A DNA stretch of 64,000 nt from Ciona intestinalis (GCF_000224145.3 NW_004190406.2:49261-113260); one strand, 5' to 3'. Shown: positions 1 to 11,850, counted from the first letter of the stretch. Notes: generated by a model not told the origin, from the sequence alone. Numbers and translations are program-made.

Positions 1-59
1 TTTTTTCTTTTCAAGCATTCGGGTTAGATTTGCGTTGTAGTTTAGCCTTATATTTACCA

Positions 60-482
60 TGTTTTTCTTAGCCAGGTAGACTGTTTGTTACGAAATAGTA
101 GGCATTCACATGTGGATTCATTGCATCATAACAGCGATGGTTTGACCTGGCAATTAATTACGACATAATAGCAACTCACACGTTGAATATATAATAAGGA
201 TTGACACGTAATCATTGGGCATGTAGGAGGTTTAAAACAGGCTTGAATGTTAAAGAGGCACATGCATCGTATTTAAGCCTTTACGTGCGTCGTACTTTAG
301 GCTTTTTTTCAATAATAAATTGAAAGATCCACACAAACAGTTGAAGATTTTAAAAACTCTGGCGTTTGTGTCGAAAAATAACTTTAAAAATGTGGCCACA
401 AGCTAAAGGATTACCCATGGGTCGTGAGATGTTCATAAAACTCTGATTTGGGTCGCGCTAAAAAAAACTTTGGGAACCACTG
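60..482. repeat. MITE copy with hAT-like right end
   Basis: The stretch matches the dispersed MITE family also seen near 31815, 49740 and 60590: it has the internal phrase TGACCTGGCAATTAATTACG (about 147-166) and alternating 'attacgacataatagca' phrases. The right end reads TTGGGAACCACTG, the complement of a hAT-like terminus starting CAGTGGTTCCC. The part 301-420 also resembles pieces of the palindromic element at 55299-55791. No coding sequence is seen. Confidence 0.55.
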
Positions 483-492
483 GTAACCGTTT

Positions 493-905
493 TCAGCAAT
501 GAGAAATGAGCGATTCGTACATTTTGTCTTGCTGCGACAAATTAGACCCGAGAGCTGCTGATAACGTATGTAAAGTAACGACGTGAGTTTCAATGTCTTT
601 CCAAGGAGCACTATAGTCTGAATTAAGTAGCTGTTTAATTGATCGACTTCTGAGCGCAGTTATGTAATCGATCATGTTGGTTCCTCCATTTTCAAAATCG
701 TTCACTAACACCGTTCGTTTTACTCTTTCCCAGCTCGATCCCCAGAGGAATGTGAATATCATTCTATTCAGTTTACGCACGAATTGTTCTGGGACGAGAG
801 CTGGTACCATGCTGAGTTTGTATAGTAGTGTAGGGATGATTAAACTTTTGATAATTGTGACTTTTCCCAGAAGTGTAAGTCCACGTCGCGACCACGTGTT
901 TATAT
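493..905 (-). pseudogene. LINE ORF2 fragment, part after the RT domain
   Basis: The minus-strand reading frame carries the block that follows the reverse transcriptase in L1/Tx1-like LINEs: INTWSRRGLTLLGK, then an 'IPTLLYKLSMVP' stretch. The open frame ends at a stop at 493-495, far short of a normal ORF2 end. At its 5' side the LINE sequence stops at the terminus of the pogo element. The LINE resumes at 4491, so this is the 3' half of a single interrupted LINE. A retrotransposon fragment, not a host gene. Confidence 0.8.
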
Positions 906-953
906 AGTAGGGTGGGGGGAAGATGGGACACTTCAGCACGTATTGCCCAATAT

Positions 954-1107
954 GTAGAATCCGTACGGGTCTGTAGGCACTGACTGTGACCTACTAGCTT
1001 GGATCGAACCGGTTATGCGTAATCAGCAATTTAGTCTGTCTCACCACTCCGATTTGTGTATATACAGTGTATTTACAGTTCAGGTGGTACACAGCGGCAA
1101 TAGTACG
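954..1107 (+). repeat. SINE-like copy with Pol III B-box-like motif
   Basis: This segment is repeated in reverse orientation at 13123-13277 with high similarity. It contains GGATCGAACC (about 1011), which fits the internal B-box consensus of tRNA-derived SINEs. No clean A box is seen at the expected distance. It lies inside the pogo element and so inserted after it. Confidence 0.5.
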
Positions 1108-2003
1108 TATTCGGGTAAACCAAATCCAATTGCAACCAAATTACCAATTGACTAAGGCAACTAGTAGAACTAAGACCAAACGACCAAATAATTTCTGAGG
1201 TTAACAACCCCGGCCACGATCACGGATTTCACCTTATTCAAATAGAATACAGTATTAGCGTTAGTACAGTTTCAAGTGATAGACTGTCACTACGAATAAT
1301 GGAACTTAGGTACAAATACAACGCTAATCACTGCGATTAAACTGGATTAATAATACCTAAGAAATGCTGTACTGCACAGAGCTAAAAATAGCAACATTAA
1401 ATTTAGCGTTGCGGTTAACAAAGGAAATGGAGATAACGGCGGTTCCGTAACGCATGGTGATTTTGGAATGATACAGCATAGATATCGCATAACACAATGA
1501 AGGGGAATTAACAACCGTAACACAATATTTTAATATTTTAAAAATATTACGAATTTTGGGTAATACCACGAATTAGAGATATCCTACCTAGTAATTGGCA
1601 AAACTCCGAGGAAAAAATATAAAACACGAAATGAGTTATTTAGAGATTCGCACACCCAGTGATTTTTTAGAAAATTGAAAACACACGGGGGAAGATGGGA
1701 CAATTTAAACTACGTGTCTATCCTGATTTCTCAAGACTGAAATGTTCCCAGGAACATGCTGTTGGAAGTACTTGATTCAAACAATGTTACAACAACATTT
1801 TATTTTTGTTTTATTATACAGACTGTGCACCAAGAACAATAAAATAACAGTAAATTTATAACAAATCCAATACCTGAAATAATTTTTTTTTATTTTTTAA
1901 TATGAAAGTATATGATTTATATAAATATTAAGAACATAAAATAATAAACTCTTTAATAAAGACATATATATATATTTTTTATATTTATAAAAAAGGCAAA
2001 AAC

Positions 2004-3801
2004 TTAACATGCATTCCATTTAAAGTGGCCAATGCGTTTTCCATAAACTCCAGCACGATACCAACTGCCACAATCCTGACACTGAATCCAACCCTCTTTA
2101 TCATTAATATCATCCTCAAAATATTTACCACCACATAGAGCACAGTTATTAAAGGAGTCATTTGAGCTTATTAATGCTGGAGGAAAGTTCTCTTTATTTT
2201 TCTGGTTTGTTGTTGTTTTTTCTTTCCTGTTAATCACTCCTTTTCTTTGTTTTTTTTGCATTGTTAAAGTCACTTGTGCTAGCTATGTCCTTGTTTTGAT
2301 TCATGAACAAATCATTTTGATAATTTAGGCTGGTCAGAAGCCTTGTTCCGCTGTTAAAAGTTTTTCGTTTTCGTTAATTTTTTGAACCACGGGGTAAGGC
2401 AAAACTTGGGCATAGTTATCCAAATTGTGGCATATGTTCTCAATTTTTATGTCGACAGCCGGAACAGCTTCTAGGTCCAAAGTTATTTTATCTTGAATAT
2501 TGATCGCTTCACGGACTCCTATTTCATTAGTTTCTTCTAAAGTAGTTGCACACTGTTCACCTCTTCATTTTGGTCTCCGGTTTCTTCAAAATTACCTACA
2601 TAATGTAATTTTCAGATGGACCATAGGCGGACTTCGGTATGGCATTCTTGTTTAACGGGTACAACCCGGTTGTTTGGAAAGCTGTATGTAATACCATTCT
2701 GTATCGTTGCGACTTTAAAATAAGCTTCTGTAAATAAATGAGGAAAATGATATTTAGTCCAACAGCTGGATTATTCCTCAAAGGAATGCGAACTGCTCCC
2801 TTGTAATGATCCTTTAATGGCTTATAATGGACCTTGTCCAACTGTTGCAGGTAGTGGCTGGTGTGGGGAGGCAAACTTATCCTTTCAACATTATTTTCGG
2901 ATGCATATTTTAAAACATCGATGTTTAAGGTGTGAGATCGGTGTCCATCCACTATCAAAAGATCTTTGCCCGGTCTTTTAAATTCTACGAAATGCTGCAT
3001 CCATATAAAATATATTTCCTTATTAATGAAAGCAGACTCACTCAACTGAACAATACTTCCAGGAAGCTGACCCATCTGCAAAGATGGATTAAGTCGTTTC
3101 CTTTGTATATAATCATCGGGGGAATGTAATCTCCCAAAGCATTTACACACATAACTACAGTTTGCATAACACCCCTTTTAGCTGATGTTATTTGACTACA
3201 TGCCTTCAAACCTTTTTCCCCACTATTCTCTGAACTCCTGGAACTAAAATTATCCCTGTCTCATCCGTATTACATATGGCACCTAGTTTATTAAACAAAT
3301 CGAATTTCTGCATTGTATTCTTCACCAAATCAAAGTAACGGTTTACTGAGAATCTGTTTAAATTGATTGCCCTTAGAATTCCCATTGCTTGTGGCTTGCG
3401 TATTGTAAGAATGTCTTAATCGAAACCCACTCCACTAGTCTAATCCAGCCATACCAGAAGAAAAGTTGTTTTTGATGTTTTGCTTGTTGACAAATTCAAA
3501 CACCACTTTTCGAATATCTGTGAAAAAGGGAAATCCTCTTCTTTCAAATTCCAAAATATAAGACACAAGTTCCGTCTCATCATTTTCTGAAAATTAGTGA
3601 TAAACGACCGAGGTGCTTAGTGCCAACTGATTTGTAGTGAACCACGAACATGTCTATGCAATGTACTTTTCGGCAAATTGTATTTAGTGGCAAGGGCTCT
3701 TATGCTACCATTACATTTTTTTCTAACAAGGCATTTCTCATGTCTTTTTCGGTCCAAGTTCCTCTGCTTGTTTTTCGAGCATACTCTCTCCCCATTCTTT
3801 T
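2004..3801 (-). pseudogene. pogo/Tigger-type DDE transposase, degenerate
   Basis: Pieces in minus-strand order: an N-terminal helix-turn-helix region starting about 3801 (MGREYARKTSRGTWTEKDM, then after a frameshift ALATKYNLPKSTLHRHV); a catalytic block near 3255-3290 with NTDETGI (first Asp); a 184-residue frame at 2596-3150 with LLIVDGHRSH (second Asp) and LPPHTSHYLQQLDKVHYKPL (third Asp); and a C-terminal Cys-rich tail at 2004-2273 (CALCGGKYF...WIQCQDCGSWY), the PHD-like end common in pogo transposases. Several frameshifts and stops separate the parts, so no intact protein is made. The family cuts and pastes DNA at TA targets. Confidence 0.8.
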
Positions 3802-4490
3802 ATAATGCAAAATAAGTGATGCTTGTATTACCAATGTTGTATAAATTATGAAATTACTGACAAAATTTGAAAATTTGGCATTAAAAACATGCAAAGATAT
3901 AACATGGGGAAAGATGGGACACGAGTCTAAAAGTTTTTAACATTAGTATTATTCTGCAACTTGTAGTTACCCTACAGAAATTAACAGCCTGTGCTAGTTT
4001 CTTTGCCATGTAAACTATGCACGTGCAACTTTAAAACGTAATTATTACGCTAACTTCAACCCTGATTTGAGTCTCATTAACACCTAGTTATTTGTCTTTC
4101 CTAAATCATTCAATTTTTTATACAAAACTTAAACTACTTTTACTTGACAAAAACAAACTTCATGAAATATTCAAGTTTTTTTATGAATCTATGAAACTAG
4201 TTTAATCATTCACACTCAAAAACTACAACTTTTCATCGGCGAGCATTCAAAATTAGCGCCTTACTATTTCGCATTTTTTTATCTGTTCAAAAAATACTGT
4301 TTCTATTTTTCGTATTTTTTTAATATTTAAAATTAGTAATAAGCTTTGGCGCGCGTTTTATAAAGTCGTGACAACACTGTCAAAAAATTCTGTACCAATT
4401 TTTTCTGATTATCATTAAATGGGAGTCTGTAAAAAAAAATTAAAAAAGAGTCTCTTCTGACAAAGTGTCCAATCTTCCCCCTCCCTACTA

Positions 4491-5200
4491 TAATTCATTT
4501 TTAGTGTTCGCTAGGCTACTGTCGAAATTTATATTAAACAGTTTTTTTTAATGTTTCGTATTGGTAGTGTTACTTCTAGATAGGTGAAGTTGTTAACCGG
4601 CCACGTTAGTTTTCTTCCATTCAATGGTTTGTCGGTGCACTCCCTTTTTAATCAATGTAAAAAGCGTTAGATTTATTGCTGTTTAATTTGCATCCAGATA
4701 GATCTCCGAATAGTCCTAGGATTTTCTTTGCATTTGTAATTGATTTTATTGAGCCGTCAGTTATAACTAGGGTGTCATCCGCATACATTGACACGTAGCT
4801 GATTTCATTGATGTCAATGCCTTTAATATGTTTACACAGTTGCAATGCTAAGCCGAGTGTTTCAATCGCGAATAAGAATAATGTTGGCGAAAGTGGGTCC
4901 CCTTGTCTTACCCCTCTTCTAACTTGAAATGATTTAGACATTTTATTGTTGTTGATGACAACTCCATTTGCATTGTTATATAAAGTAAAAATCATTTGTA
5001 GAAACTGTGGTCCGAAGAAACAATGTTGAAGAACGGTCTAATACTGTTTCCGATATAGCGCTGTTTCACGAATCCGTTTTGCCAGCGAGAAATGACCGAG
5101 GGTACAATGGCTTTGAGTCGATTATTAATAACACTTGATAGTATTTTACCAAGTGACCACCATGTAACACGCTTGATAATTCTTTTATCATGAACAAGAA
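4491..5200 (-). pseudogene. LINE ORF2 reverse transcriptase fragment
   Basis: Minus-strand frames encode the finger/palm part of a LINE reverse transcriptase: SSVINNRLKAIVPSVIS and WQNGFVKQRYIGNSIR in 4992-5200, then GVRQGDPLSPTLFLFAIE and the catalytic MYADDT (about 4772-4789) in 4648-4995. The region 4500-4647 carries decayed 'FTYLEVTLPIRNIKK' and 'NFDSSLANTKNEL', which lead straight into the fragment at 905. Stops and frameshifts are present. The upstream endonuclease is absent; near 5200 the sequence changes to BEL/Pao. Confidence 0.85.
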
Positions 5201-5204
5201 GGTA

Positions 5205-6275
5205 CCTTGCATGTGTTGGCGCCATTCGCGAAACGTACTGGATCATACGGGGCCAAGCAACCGTGGAGTCAACACTGCGTCAATGCATGGTTTGCAAGGT
5301 ACAACGGGCAAATGAGGCGGGAAGTCAAGTTATGGCCCCACTTCCTGCGTCACAAGTTACGCCAGGATTTCCACCGTTTACATGGACAGGGTCGATTACA
5401 TGGGGCCGGTCCTAGTTAAATCCGGTAGAAGCGAAGTCAAACGATACGTTTGCGTGTTTACTTGTATGGCAACACGAGCGGTCCATTTGGAAATGGCTTA
5501 TTCATTGACAACGGATTCCTTCATCCGAGCATTTTCGAGGTTCATTAATCGTCGCGGAAAACCAAAGGAAATGTTTAGTGATAATGGAACTAATTTTGTT
5601 GGTGCAGAACGGGTGCTGCGAAATGAAATCAAAAGGTGGAACAAAGTTCATGCCTTCCGTAATGAAATGCTGCAGCGTGATATAGAATAGCATTTCAATC
5701 CTCCTGGGGCGAGTCACCAAGGGGATGTGTGGGAACGAATCATACACTCTATTCGGAAGATTTTTATGGCTACTATTGGCGCTCGGTCATTGAATGACGA
5801 ATCACTGCTATCCTTTCTTGTCGAAGTGGAAAATATTATAGACAGTCGACCTATTACGAAATTGAGCGATGATCCAGAAGACTCCATGCCGCTAACGCCC
5901 TTAATGTTGCTGATGGGAAAAAACGATTACTCCTGTCCCTTAGGGACATCCGTCAACGCGGATGGTTATCGTAAATCTTGGAAGCTTGTGCAACACTTGG
6001 CTGAGCAATTCTGGTCACAATGGCTAAAACAGTATTTGCCATTGCTTCAAGATCGTCAAAAATGGCTCTATCCAGAACGAAACTTTTCGATTGGAGACCT
6101 CGTCCTTCTAGTGGACGAGTCAACAGAACGGTGTTATTGGCCAAAAGGCCTTATTAAAGAGACATTTCCTGACTCAAGTGGAGTGGTGCGAAGAGTATAC
6201 GGGTCGACACCGCTTCATCATCGATGGTTAGAGACATACAAAAGATATGCCTTTTGGAGGCATGTGAATGATTAG
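5205..6275 (+). pseudogene. BEL/Pao retrotransposon integrase, broken
   Basis: The segment starts with the zinc-binding region of an integrase (IRETYWI at 5224, then C..C in LRQCMVCK), shifts frame near 5395, then reads the core: first catalytic Asp in VDYMGPV, second in [11 protein letters not shown], catalytic Glu in GDVWERIIHSIRK. The C-terminal part (5727-6275) has the Pao-specific module with IGDLVLLVDE and YWPKGLI...VVRRVYG. A TAG at 5688-5690 interrupts the core just before HFNPPGASH, where the family usually has Trp. 5' of 5205 the element is lost, including gag, protease, RT and the 5' LTR. Integrase would insert retrotransposon cDNA; this copy cannot. Confidence 0.88.
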
Positions 6276-6500
6276 CTGATGTTTAGTTTAGCGTGTAAGG
6301 TCGGGGTAGCTCGTGTGTTTTGTTAATGTTTTTTTTTATTATTATTATTATTTCTTTTCCCTCTTTTGTTTTACTTGTGTACATATTTTATTTGTTGTGT
6401 TGCGTATATGTTTTGTACTGTTATTGTCGCGATGTAGTAATTGTTGTCGTAAGCCGTTGGAAAATAACTTAGATTTTATTTCGTTATTTTGGGGCCGGAA

Positions 6501-6922
6501 TGTAAGCTCTAAAATTACTGCTCGCTGACTGTCTAGCGCCACCCTTTGGCCACCTACTCTAATGTTTTACTTCTTCCTTTTCTCTGTACTAGCGGTGCCG
6601 TTTCGTCATCAGTTGCAGCTTTGCCCTATATCGTGCGTGCAGCGAGTGCAGTATAGGGAGTCTTTATTGTAATTATGTGCAGCGTTTTAAATCGTATTGT
6701 TTATTCTAGCGCCTTTGAACATAACTGTTTTTTAATCTCTCTGTGTATGTCTATCGTCGTCGATATTGTTTGTCGTATGTGGCTCTTGTGAGATCATTGT
6801 TTATCAATACACCTGTACATATTCATCAAGTAGAGAGCATTGATCAAGTTATAAACGCTTTAATCGCTTATTGGTTACGGCTAAAACAGCAGCCGCGTAG
6901 GAGTTAAACCCTAGCTCCTACA
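6501..6922 (+). repeat. 3' LTR of the BEL/Pao element
   Basis: A purine-rich tract, TTTTGGGGCCGGAA, ends at 6500 and the LTR begins TGTAAGCTCT. The far edge is ...AGCTCCTACA at 6922, after which LINE ORF1 sequence resumes. TG...CA ends and the position after the integrase stop support a 3' LTR of about 420 bp. The matching 5' LTR is not in the window. Confidence 0.65.
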
Positions 6923-6924
6923 CA

Positions 6925-7290
6925 GTATTTGCAAGTTTCGTTATGTCCGTTGTACTTAACATATAATTGATATATCCATCAACCGATATGTAGCTTGGAA
7001 TCGGATTCTCTTTCAAAACATCTTTTGCCTTAACTACAATACGTAGACCTGTATCCATCCCTCGCTTGTCTTTTCTCCTTTTGATCGCATGAACTTTACC
7101 GTAGTTTTCTTCAAGATAGCGCGTCAATCTGTCATTTTCGAGTGGTGTTGGCGTCCATCCTATTGCAACCGTTGTTTTGTCAGTCACAAATAAATGCTGT
7201 CCTGAGACGAAAACAGTGGTCCAGGTAATGCTTGCTGTCCTTACTGTTATCTGTATCGTGATGTCGATGTCATTTTGTCGAAAATAAACT
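6925..7290 (-). pseudogene. LINE ORF1-like RNA-binding fragment
   Basis: The minus-strand frame reads VAIGWTPTPLENDRLTRYLE, then NYGKVHAIKRRKDKRGMDTG: the RRM-like part of ORF1 proteins of L1/Tx1-type LINEs. It stops against the BEL/Pao LTR. Strand and order fit the same LINE as 493-905 and 4491-5200, with the ORF1 end and the ORF2 start lost around the BEL/Pao insertion. Confidence 0.6.
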
Positions 7291-7574
7291 GAGCTGTAAC
7301 CTGAACTTGTTACAGAGTCATTACTTTTCTGCTAAAGTCGGATTTCTGTTGAGCGAGGTGCGAGACGACGATATATGCAATCTGTACGCCACGCCAATGC
7401 AGGAAGGGCGAAACCGTTGTTATGACTATTTCTTACTGCTTCTTTACCACCACCCCCGTGCCAGCTTACGAGTTACAATGTATGTTACTTTGTTGGTGAT
7501 TATTTTTTGGGTTTTGTTTTTATTTATGTATGGCTGATAAATTAGACAACCCATTAGTGACCACTGGGTTGGAG
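7291..7574. other. gene-free, with a short dispersed motif
   Basis: No coding signal. The end carries 'gacaacccattagtgaccactgggtt' (written here in two parts: gacaacccattagtg and accactgggtt), a phrase that recurs in varied form near 15090, 17420, 42945 and 63075. Confidence 0.4.
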
Positions 7575-8575
7575 CAAAGTTAGTATAGACCAAGTTAGGA
7601 AACGGCGCTCGTGTTCGCCATTACGAAGCCCAGAGGGCGTGAATCGCCTATACAAATGCATGGTCGGCATGTGTTCATTTAGTTCTTGTAAGCGATACAA
7701 AGCTAGAAAACACGTATAGCGGTTGTTTTAACGTTTAAAATATAATTTCTAATAAAAATCTTGGTATATAATAATAAATCTAGGAATTAATGTGAAGTAA
7801 ATTAATATTTTGACTGGTTTTCGGCGTACAGTTTGGTTTAACAGGGTACTTTACGTTGGCGATTAAGACTAGCAGCAATTAGCTTAGTTTACATAATAGT
7901 ATATGATCATGCCTACGAATCTACAGAGCCACTCTTGACTACATTTATAATCCAACATGAGTGGACATGCAGCTGCAAACGGCTTAAGTACTAGCAGATA
8001 AGGTGTTCGCGTTTTCCGATTTCATAAAGACCCGGAACGCAGAAAAGGTAGCTTACTAATTCAAGCAGAAGACCAAAAATAGTAACTTAGTATTGTTTTC
8101 CTCAATGTCACTTCGATATTAGGCAAATTTTACAAAGATACATTAAGTTTTGTTGCCGGGTATACGTGTTAAGTTTGTGAGGCAAAAAGTAAAACCACGG
8201 CAATTTACATGCAAAACTGCAGCTAGATACACCAGTTTATGGTAATGTTATGTTTTTGTTTGTATTTTTATATTTTAAACATGTTCTTTTATGTTTTTGG
8301 TTAGTAAACTTGATATTTTATGTTTTTTACTCTTTAATCGATTGAGTGTTCAATAAAAGTTGATTATTTTTGTGAGGTTTATTATTGTGATAAGATATAA
8401 CATTAGTAGAAAGCCATTTTTATGCGCAGAAGTGCTTGGTTTTTAAAAAATCGCAATATTTAAACGAAAATCAGCACCCAGCAATGATAAAATGCTATGC
8501 CGTGGGCTCCGTTATGGCGGCGACTATGACGTCATAGACGCGGAGACAATGGATAACAAACTTGTTGTTTTACAA
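7575..8575. mobile_element. P-like non-autonomous element, copy 1 (runs into gap)
   Basis: Starts CAAAGTTAGTATAGACC and is collinear with the intact copy at 60807-61844. It breaks off into the gap at 8576, about 33 bases before the expected end. Internally, near 7957-8090, a frame reads GVRVFRFHKDPERRKR followed by a stop where Trp is expected. This resembles the middle of a THAP DNA-binding domain, and THAP domains occur in P transposases. No transposase core is present. Confidence 0.7.
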
Positions 8576-8842
8576 NNNNNNNNNNNNNNNNNNNNNNNNN
8601 NNNNNNNNNNNNNNNNNNNNNNNNNNNNNNNNNNNNNNNNNNNNNNNNNNNNNNNNNNNNNNNNNNNNNNNNNNNNNNNNNNNNNNNNNNNNNNNNNNNN
8701 NNNNNNNNNNNNNNNNNNNNNNNNNNNNNNNNNNNNNNNNNNNNNNNNNNNNNNNNNNNNNNNNNNNNNNNNNNNNNNNNNNNNNNNNNNNNNNNNNNNN
8801 NNNNNNNNNNNNNNNNNNNNNNNNNNNNNNNNNNNNNNNNNN
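8576..8842. other. assembly gap (267 N)
   Basis: Run of N. It begins within the last few dozen bases of P-like copy 1, so the repeat probably broke the assembly. Confidence 0.99.
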
Positions 8843-9867
8843 ACTATATACACATAATAGGCGTGTTACGGCGGTCTTAAAAAGGGCGCGGCCCTGCACC
8901 CAAACCCCGTAATATGGCTTCTATTTAAATCGAAAAAAAGTCCATATGAAAATACACTCTGACTCTTGCTTGAAGTTTATTACACGTTGGTGGGGGACTG
9001 AACAGTACTGACGAGTGACGAGTACTAAAGAGGTTTTCAAATTGTGACTACAGTAGGCCAACGGGTACGGGAAACAACAAAACAAATACACACTTATCAC
9101 CTTATTCAAATAGAATCAGTGGTTAGACACATAAAGTAATAAATATTCTAATACAGCAGACACTAATACAGTATAGGCACGCACTGACATCTAACTATAA
9201 ATTAAAAAATGGCCGACACAGGTAAAATGAAGAAATGCGTAACAATGACGCTAATTGTCTATGTTCTAAAAATGTCACGTGCTGGCCCGGGATTGGTCGT
9301 GACGTAAGTTGTAGGATTCTACAAGGCGTAAACTGAATAATAAATTAAACATTCATACTGTAGTAACTGCTAAAAATCCGAGCAAACACTATCTAATACG
9401 ATAATTCGTCAAATACCTGATTAAAACTGTCTACAAATCGCACAAGCGCTGCAAAACCATCCGCCTCCAGTTTCGAGAGAAGCGCCGACGGTGTCCAGGC
9501 CTGTTATAGAGGGCGCCATGGGCTTAGACTTTCTTGACACAAAATAGAAGAAAGTTGATTATTAGTGATATTTTATCTGATGTTGATTTATCAGTTTAAC
9601 TATAGTGCAGATAAAACACTGGTAACTATACTGCAGAGCTGCATTTTTGTAAGTTTAATACTATGTTGGTTACTATCCAGGACTCTCAGGGAAGAAATTG
9701 GAGCTGATTTTTTAATTTGTTAAAAAAAAATCAAACAGAATGAATTATTGGCATAGCAGTAATAGACATTCCACAAGTATACAGTTTGGAATAGTTATTT
9801 GTTAGATATTTAAATAAACAAATATATTCTTGTGTAGATAATTGCCAAGAAGACAAGAGATCTGAGT
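8843..9867. other. gene-free stretch
   Basis: No credible exon. It contains ACCTTATTCAAATAGAAT (about 9099), shared with 1231 and, inverted, with 18025, so pieces of one dispersed repeat are likely. Confidence 0.4.
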
Positions 9868-10500
9868 CTATATGAGGAATTTTAACGTGTTTTGCTCAGA
9901 CTTAGAAGAGGCTGGAATCATCTTTCCGATATATTTTACATCAATTTCATGTTTTAGCAGGATTAGTGTTTTGTATGTTGAGCTGAAGTTTCTAGTTACA
10001 TGACGTGAAAGAAAGAAAAAAAAACCTTCAGAAGCTCTCAAGCAATTTCCCAATACCAGTAAAATAATAGATTGCACAGAGTTATTTGTTCGAAAACTCA
10101 GTTTACTATCTTCTCAAGGAAAAACTTAAAGGAGATAGTTGTTAGATCTGTTTTGGGAAAACGTTCTACCAGGAGGTGATCCATATTAGCAGACAGAGGC
10201 TCCCTTTTTAGAGATGAGCTTGTACTAAAAGGTGCTACATTAAACGGTCCACCTTTTTCGAAAGGTACACAGCTTAGTATGCCAGCTGTTACTAAAACCA
10301 GCCGAATAGCAAGAGCCAGAATTAATGTGGAATAGGCCATTGGCCGCCAAAATACTTTCAAAACTTGTAGGCATTTTTTTCACTAATTTATTTGAATATT
10401 TTGATAAAATTGCTGTAGTTTGTGCAATTTGATTGCTCCTCTCGTTAAGTAATAGAAACAACAGATTCTGGATAAAACATATATTTTTACAAATTGTCAT
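9868..10500 (-). pseudogene. possible hAT C-terminal dimerisation remnant
   Basis: The minus frame at 10098-10361 reads FSTSSSLKREPLSANMDHLL, which could be the FS...K..LR..LS...L.LL pattern at the C-terminus of hAT transposases. A second overlapping frame (10240-10500) is also open. No other hAT motif is adjacent and the likeness is weak. Confidence 0.2.
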
Positions 10501-10669
10501 TTATTTGAAAATTAGATTGAGCTTTAAAGCATGATGTGAATTACGGAAATAAATAAAGGATTTGAAAACTCACAAAATTCTCAATTAAGGAATCAAACAA
10601 TTTTGTTTTTTTAACTACTGTGATTCCTTTGGTTGTATATACCAATCCAGACAGTGCAATATTTCTGAC

Positions 10670-10920
10670 TGCTACAGAAGCCGGACTCCGGCTACTTTCG
10701 GCCAAACCGGAGCGAAGCCGGAGTCGGGTTTAAATATCATTTTTTAAGGTCATTTATACATACGCATAAATGCGTGGTAAACTTAGCCAAATTTCAATAT
10801 TTTTAGCAGGAACGGAGTCGAATTCGATCTTTTAAATTCATTCGGAGCTGGAGCGGAGTCGGAGTCAAAAGTTTCCGAGCCTGAGTCCAAAATGTCTGAC
10901 TCCGGACACCTTTAGTATAA
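10670..10920. repeat. GGAGTC/GGAGC-rich repeat
   Basis: Degenerate runs of CCGGAGTCGG, GGAGCGGAGTCGGAGTC and their complements bracket a short AT-rich core (10740-10800): CCGGACTCCGGCT at the left, GACTCCGGACACC at the right. It could be the two arms of a small hAT-like MITE with G+C-rich ends. No target duplication was identified. Confidence 0.4.
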
Positions 10921-11740
10921 GCGCTGTCTCGACAAATCTGCTTACTTGATCTATTGGTCGAATGGTTATGGTGCCGCTTGGGTAGCCAAATGTTCGACTT
11001 CGTCTGCCGTAACCATTATTTTCGATTTATTTTCTTTTTTAAGAGATATAGGGAGACTAATATTATATACACATTTTATTTATAGTTACACGCTAACGTA
11101 AACAAAACCAAAAGTTACAGATTACTGTGTTACCAACGAGTTCCCGATGCATGGCAGTTAACTTGACTCGCAAGTGTTGCTACTTACTCATTTTGCTACT
11201 TAATTACTCATTAATTGGACGATTTTATACACTTTGGTTTATAAGACTAAGCTTAGTTAGAATTAATGTATCCAAAACAACCGATTAATCAATGTTAGTA
11301 CGAATTAGCGCCTTAGACAAGAAGAAATGTAATCATTAATTACTCGCTAATTAGGCGTTCAAATGCACAATATGGTTTATAAAAACTATGCTTAGTTTAA
11401 AATACTTTATAGAGTACAATCATTTAATTAAAGTGTAATGTGCATTTTAAATTTGGCGCATTTGATCAAACAGTAAAGTAATCGTTAATTAATCGCTCAT
11501 TACGCGGTTTCAATTCTGAAAATTTATTCTAAAAATTATAAATATATATTCCGATTTAATTTCAATCAAGAGATTAAAGAATAAATGTTAGAAATAAGAA
11601 TTGAGATAAGTGCAGGAAATGTCGTCTAAGAAACAACAACAAGAACAACTGTTCGACGAAAAGGGATTTATATGACACTAACGTGCTTAACAACAACAAG
11701 AGATCATAAATCTAATGAATAAGCACGGCTAAAACTAATT
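10918..11740 (+). repeat. repeat block A, tRNA-like head
   Basis: Begins GCGCTGTCTCGACAAATCTG and carries TGGTCGAATGG (A-box-like, about 10955) and GTTCGACTTC (B-box-like, about 10992), about 27 bases apart, as in tRNA-derived SINEs. The long AT-rich tail (from about 11040) is collinear with block B at 12541-13770. Block B's motifs are less perfect. Confidence 0.45.
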
Positions 11741-11743
11741 AGC

Positions 11744-11850
11744 ATAATAACAATTAACAACGGTCTGTGGAATGTTCTTTGCTTACTACCAAATAGAAGG
11801 AGAAAACTAAACGAAAAGGTGTCTCATCTTCCCCACCCTACCATATTATT
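11744..11850 (-). repeat. pogo-type MITE end
   Basis: Reads GGTGTCTCATCTTCCCCACC toward its terminus, the inverse of the pogo element's end. The preceding 80 bases are the inverse of 14545-14640. Its partner end was not found. Confidence 0.55.

Larger units (their letters stand above)
903..4492 (-). mobile_element. pogo/Tigger-like DNA transposon nested in a LINE
   Basis: The left end reads GTAGGGTGGGGGGAAGATGG and the right end is its imperfect inverse; TA sits at both edges, as expected for the Tc1/mariner-pogo superfamily. The same LINE is found on both sides (493-905 and 4491-5200), so the element landed in it. Inside are a degenerate transposase on the minus strand (2004-3801) and a SINE-like insertion (954-1107). 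Two further internal copies of the terminal motif lie at 1687-1702 and 3906-3922, which suggests either subterminal repeats or nested relatives. Exact ends are uncertain by a few bases because of the TATATA context. Confidence 0.8.

Noticed and set aside
8492..8912. Four open frames across the 267-N gap
   Set aside because: They are open only because N is read as X.
10098..10361. Minus-strand frame as a complete membrane protein
   Set aside because: The hydrophobic start comes from AT-rich sequence; the only likeness is a weak hAT C-terminal pattern, kept as a low-confidence remnant.
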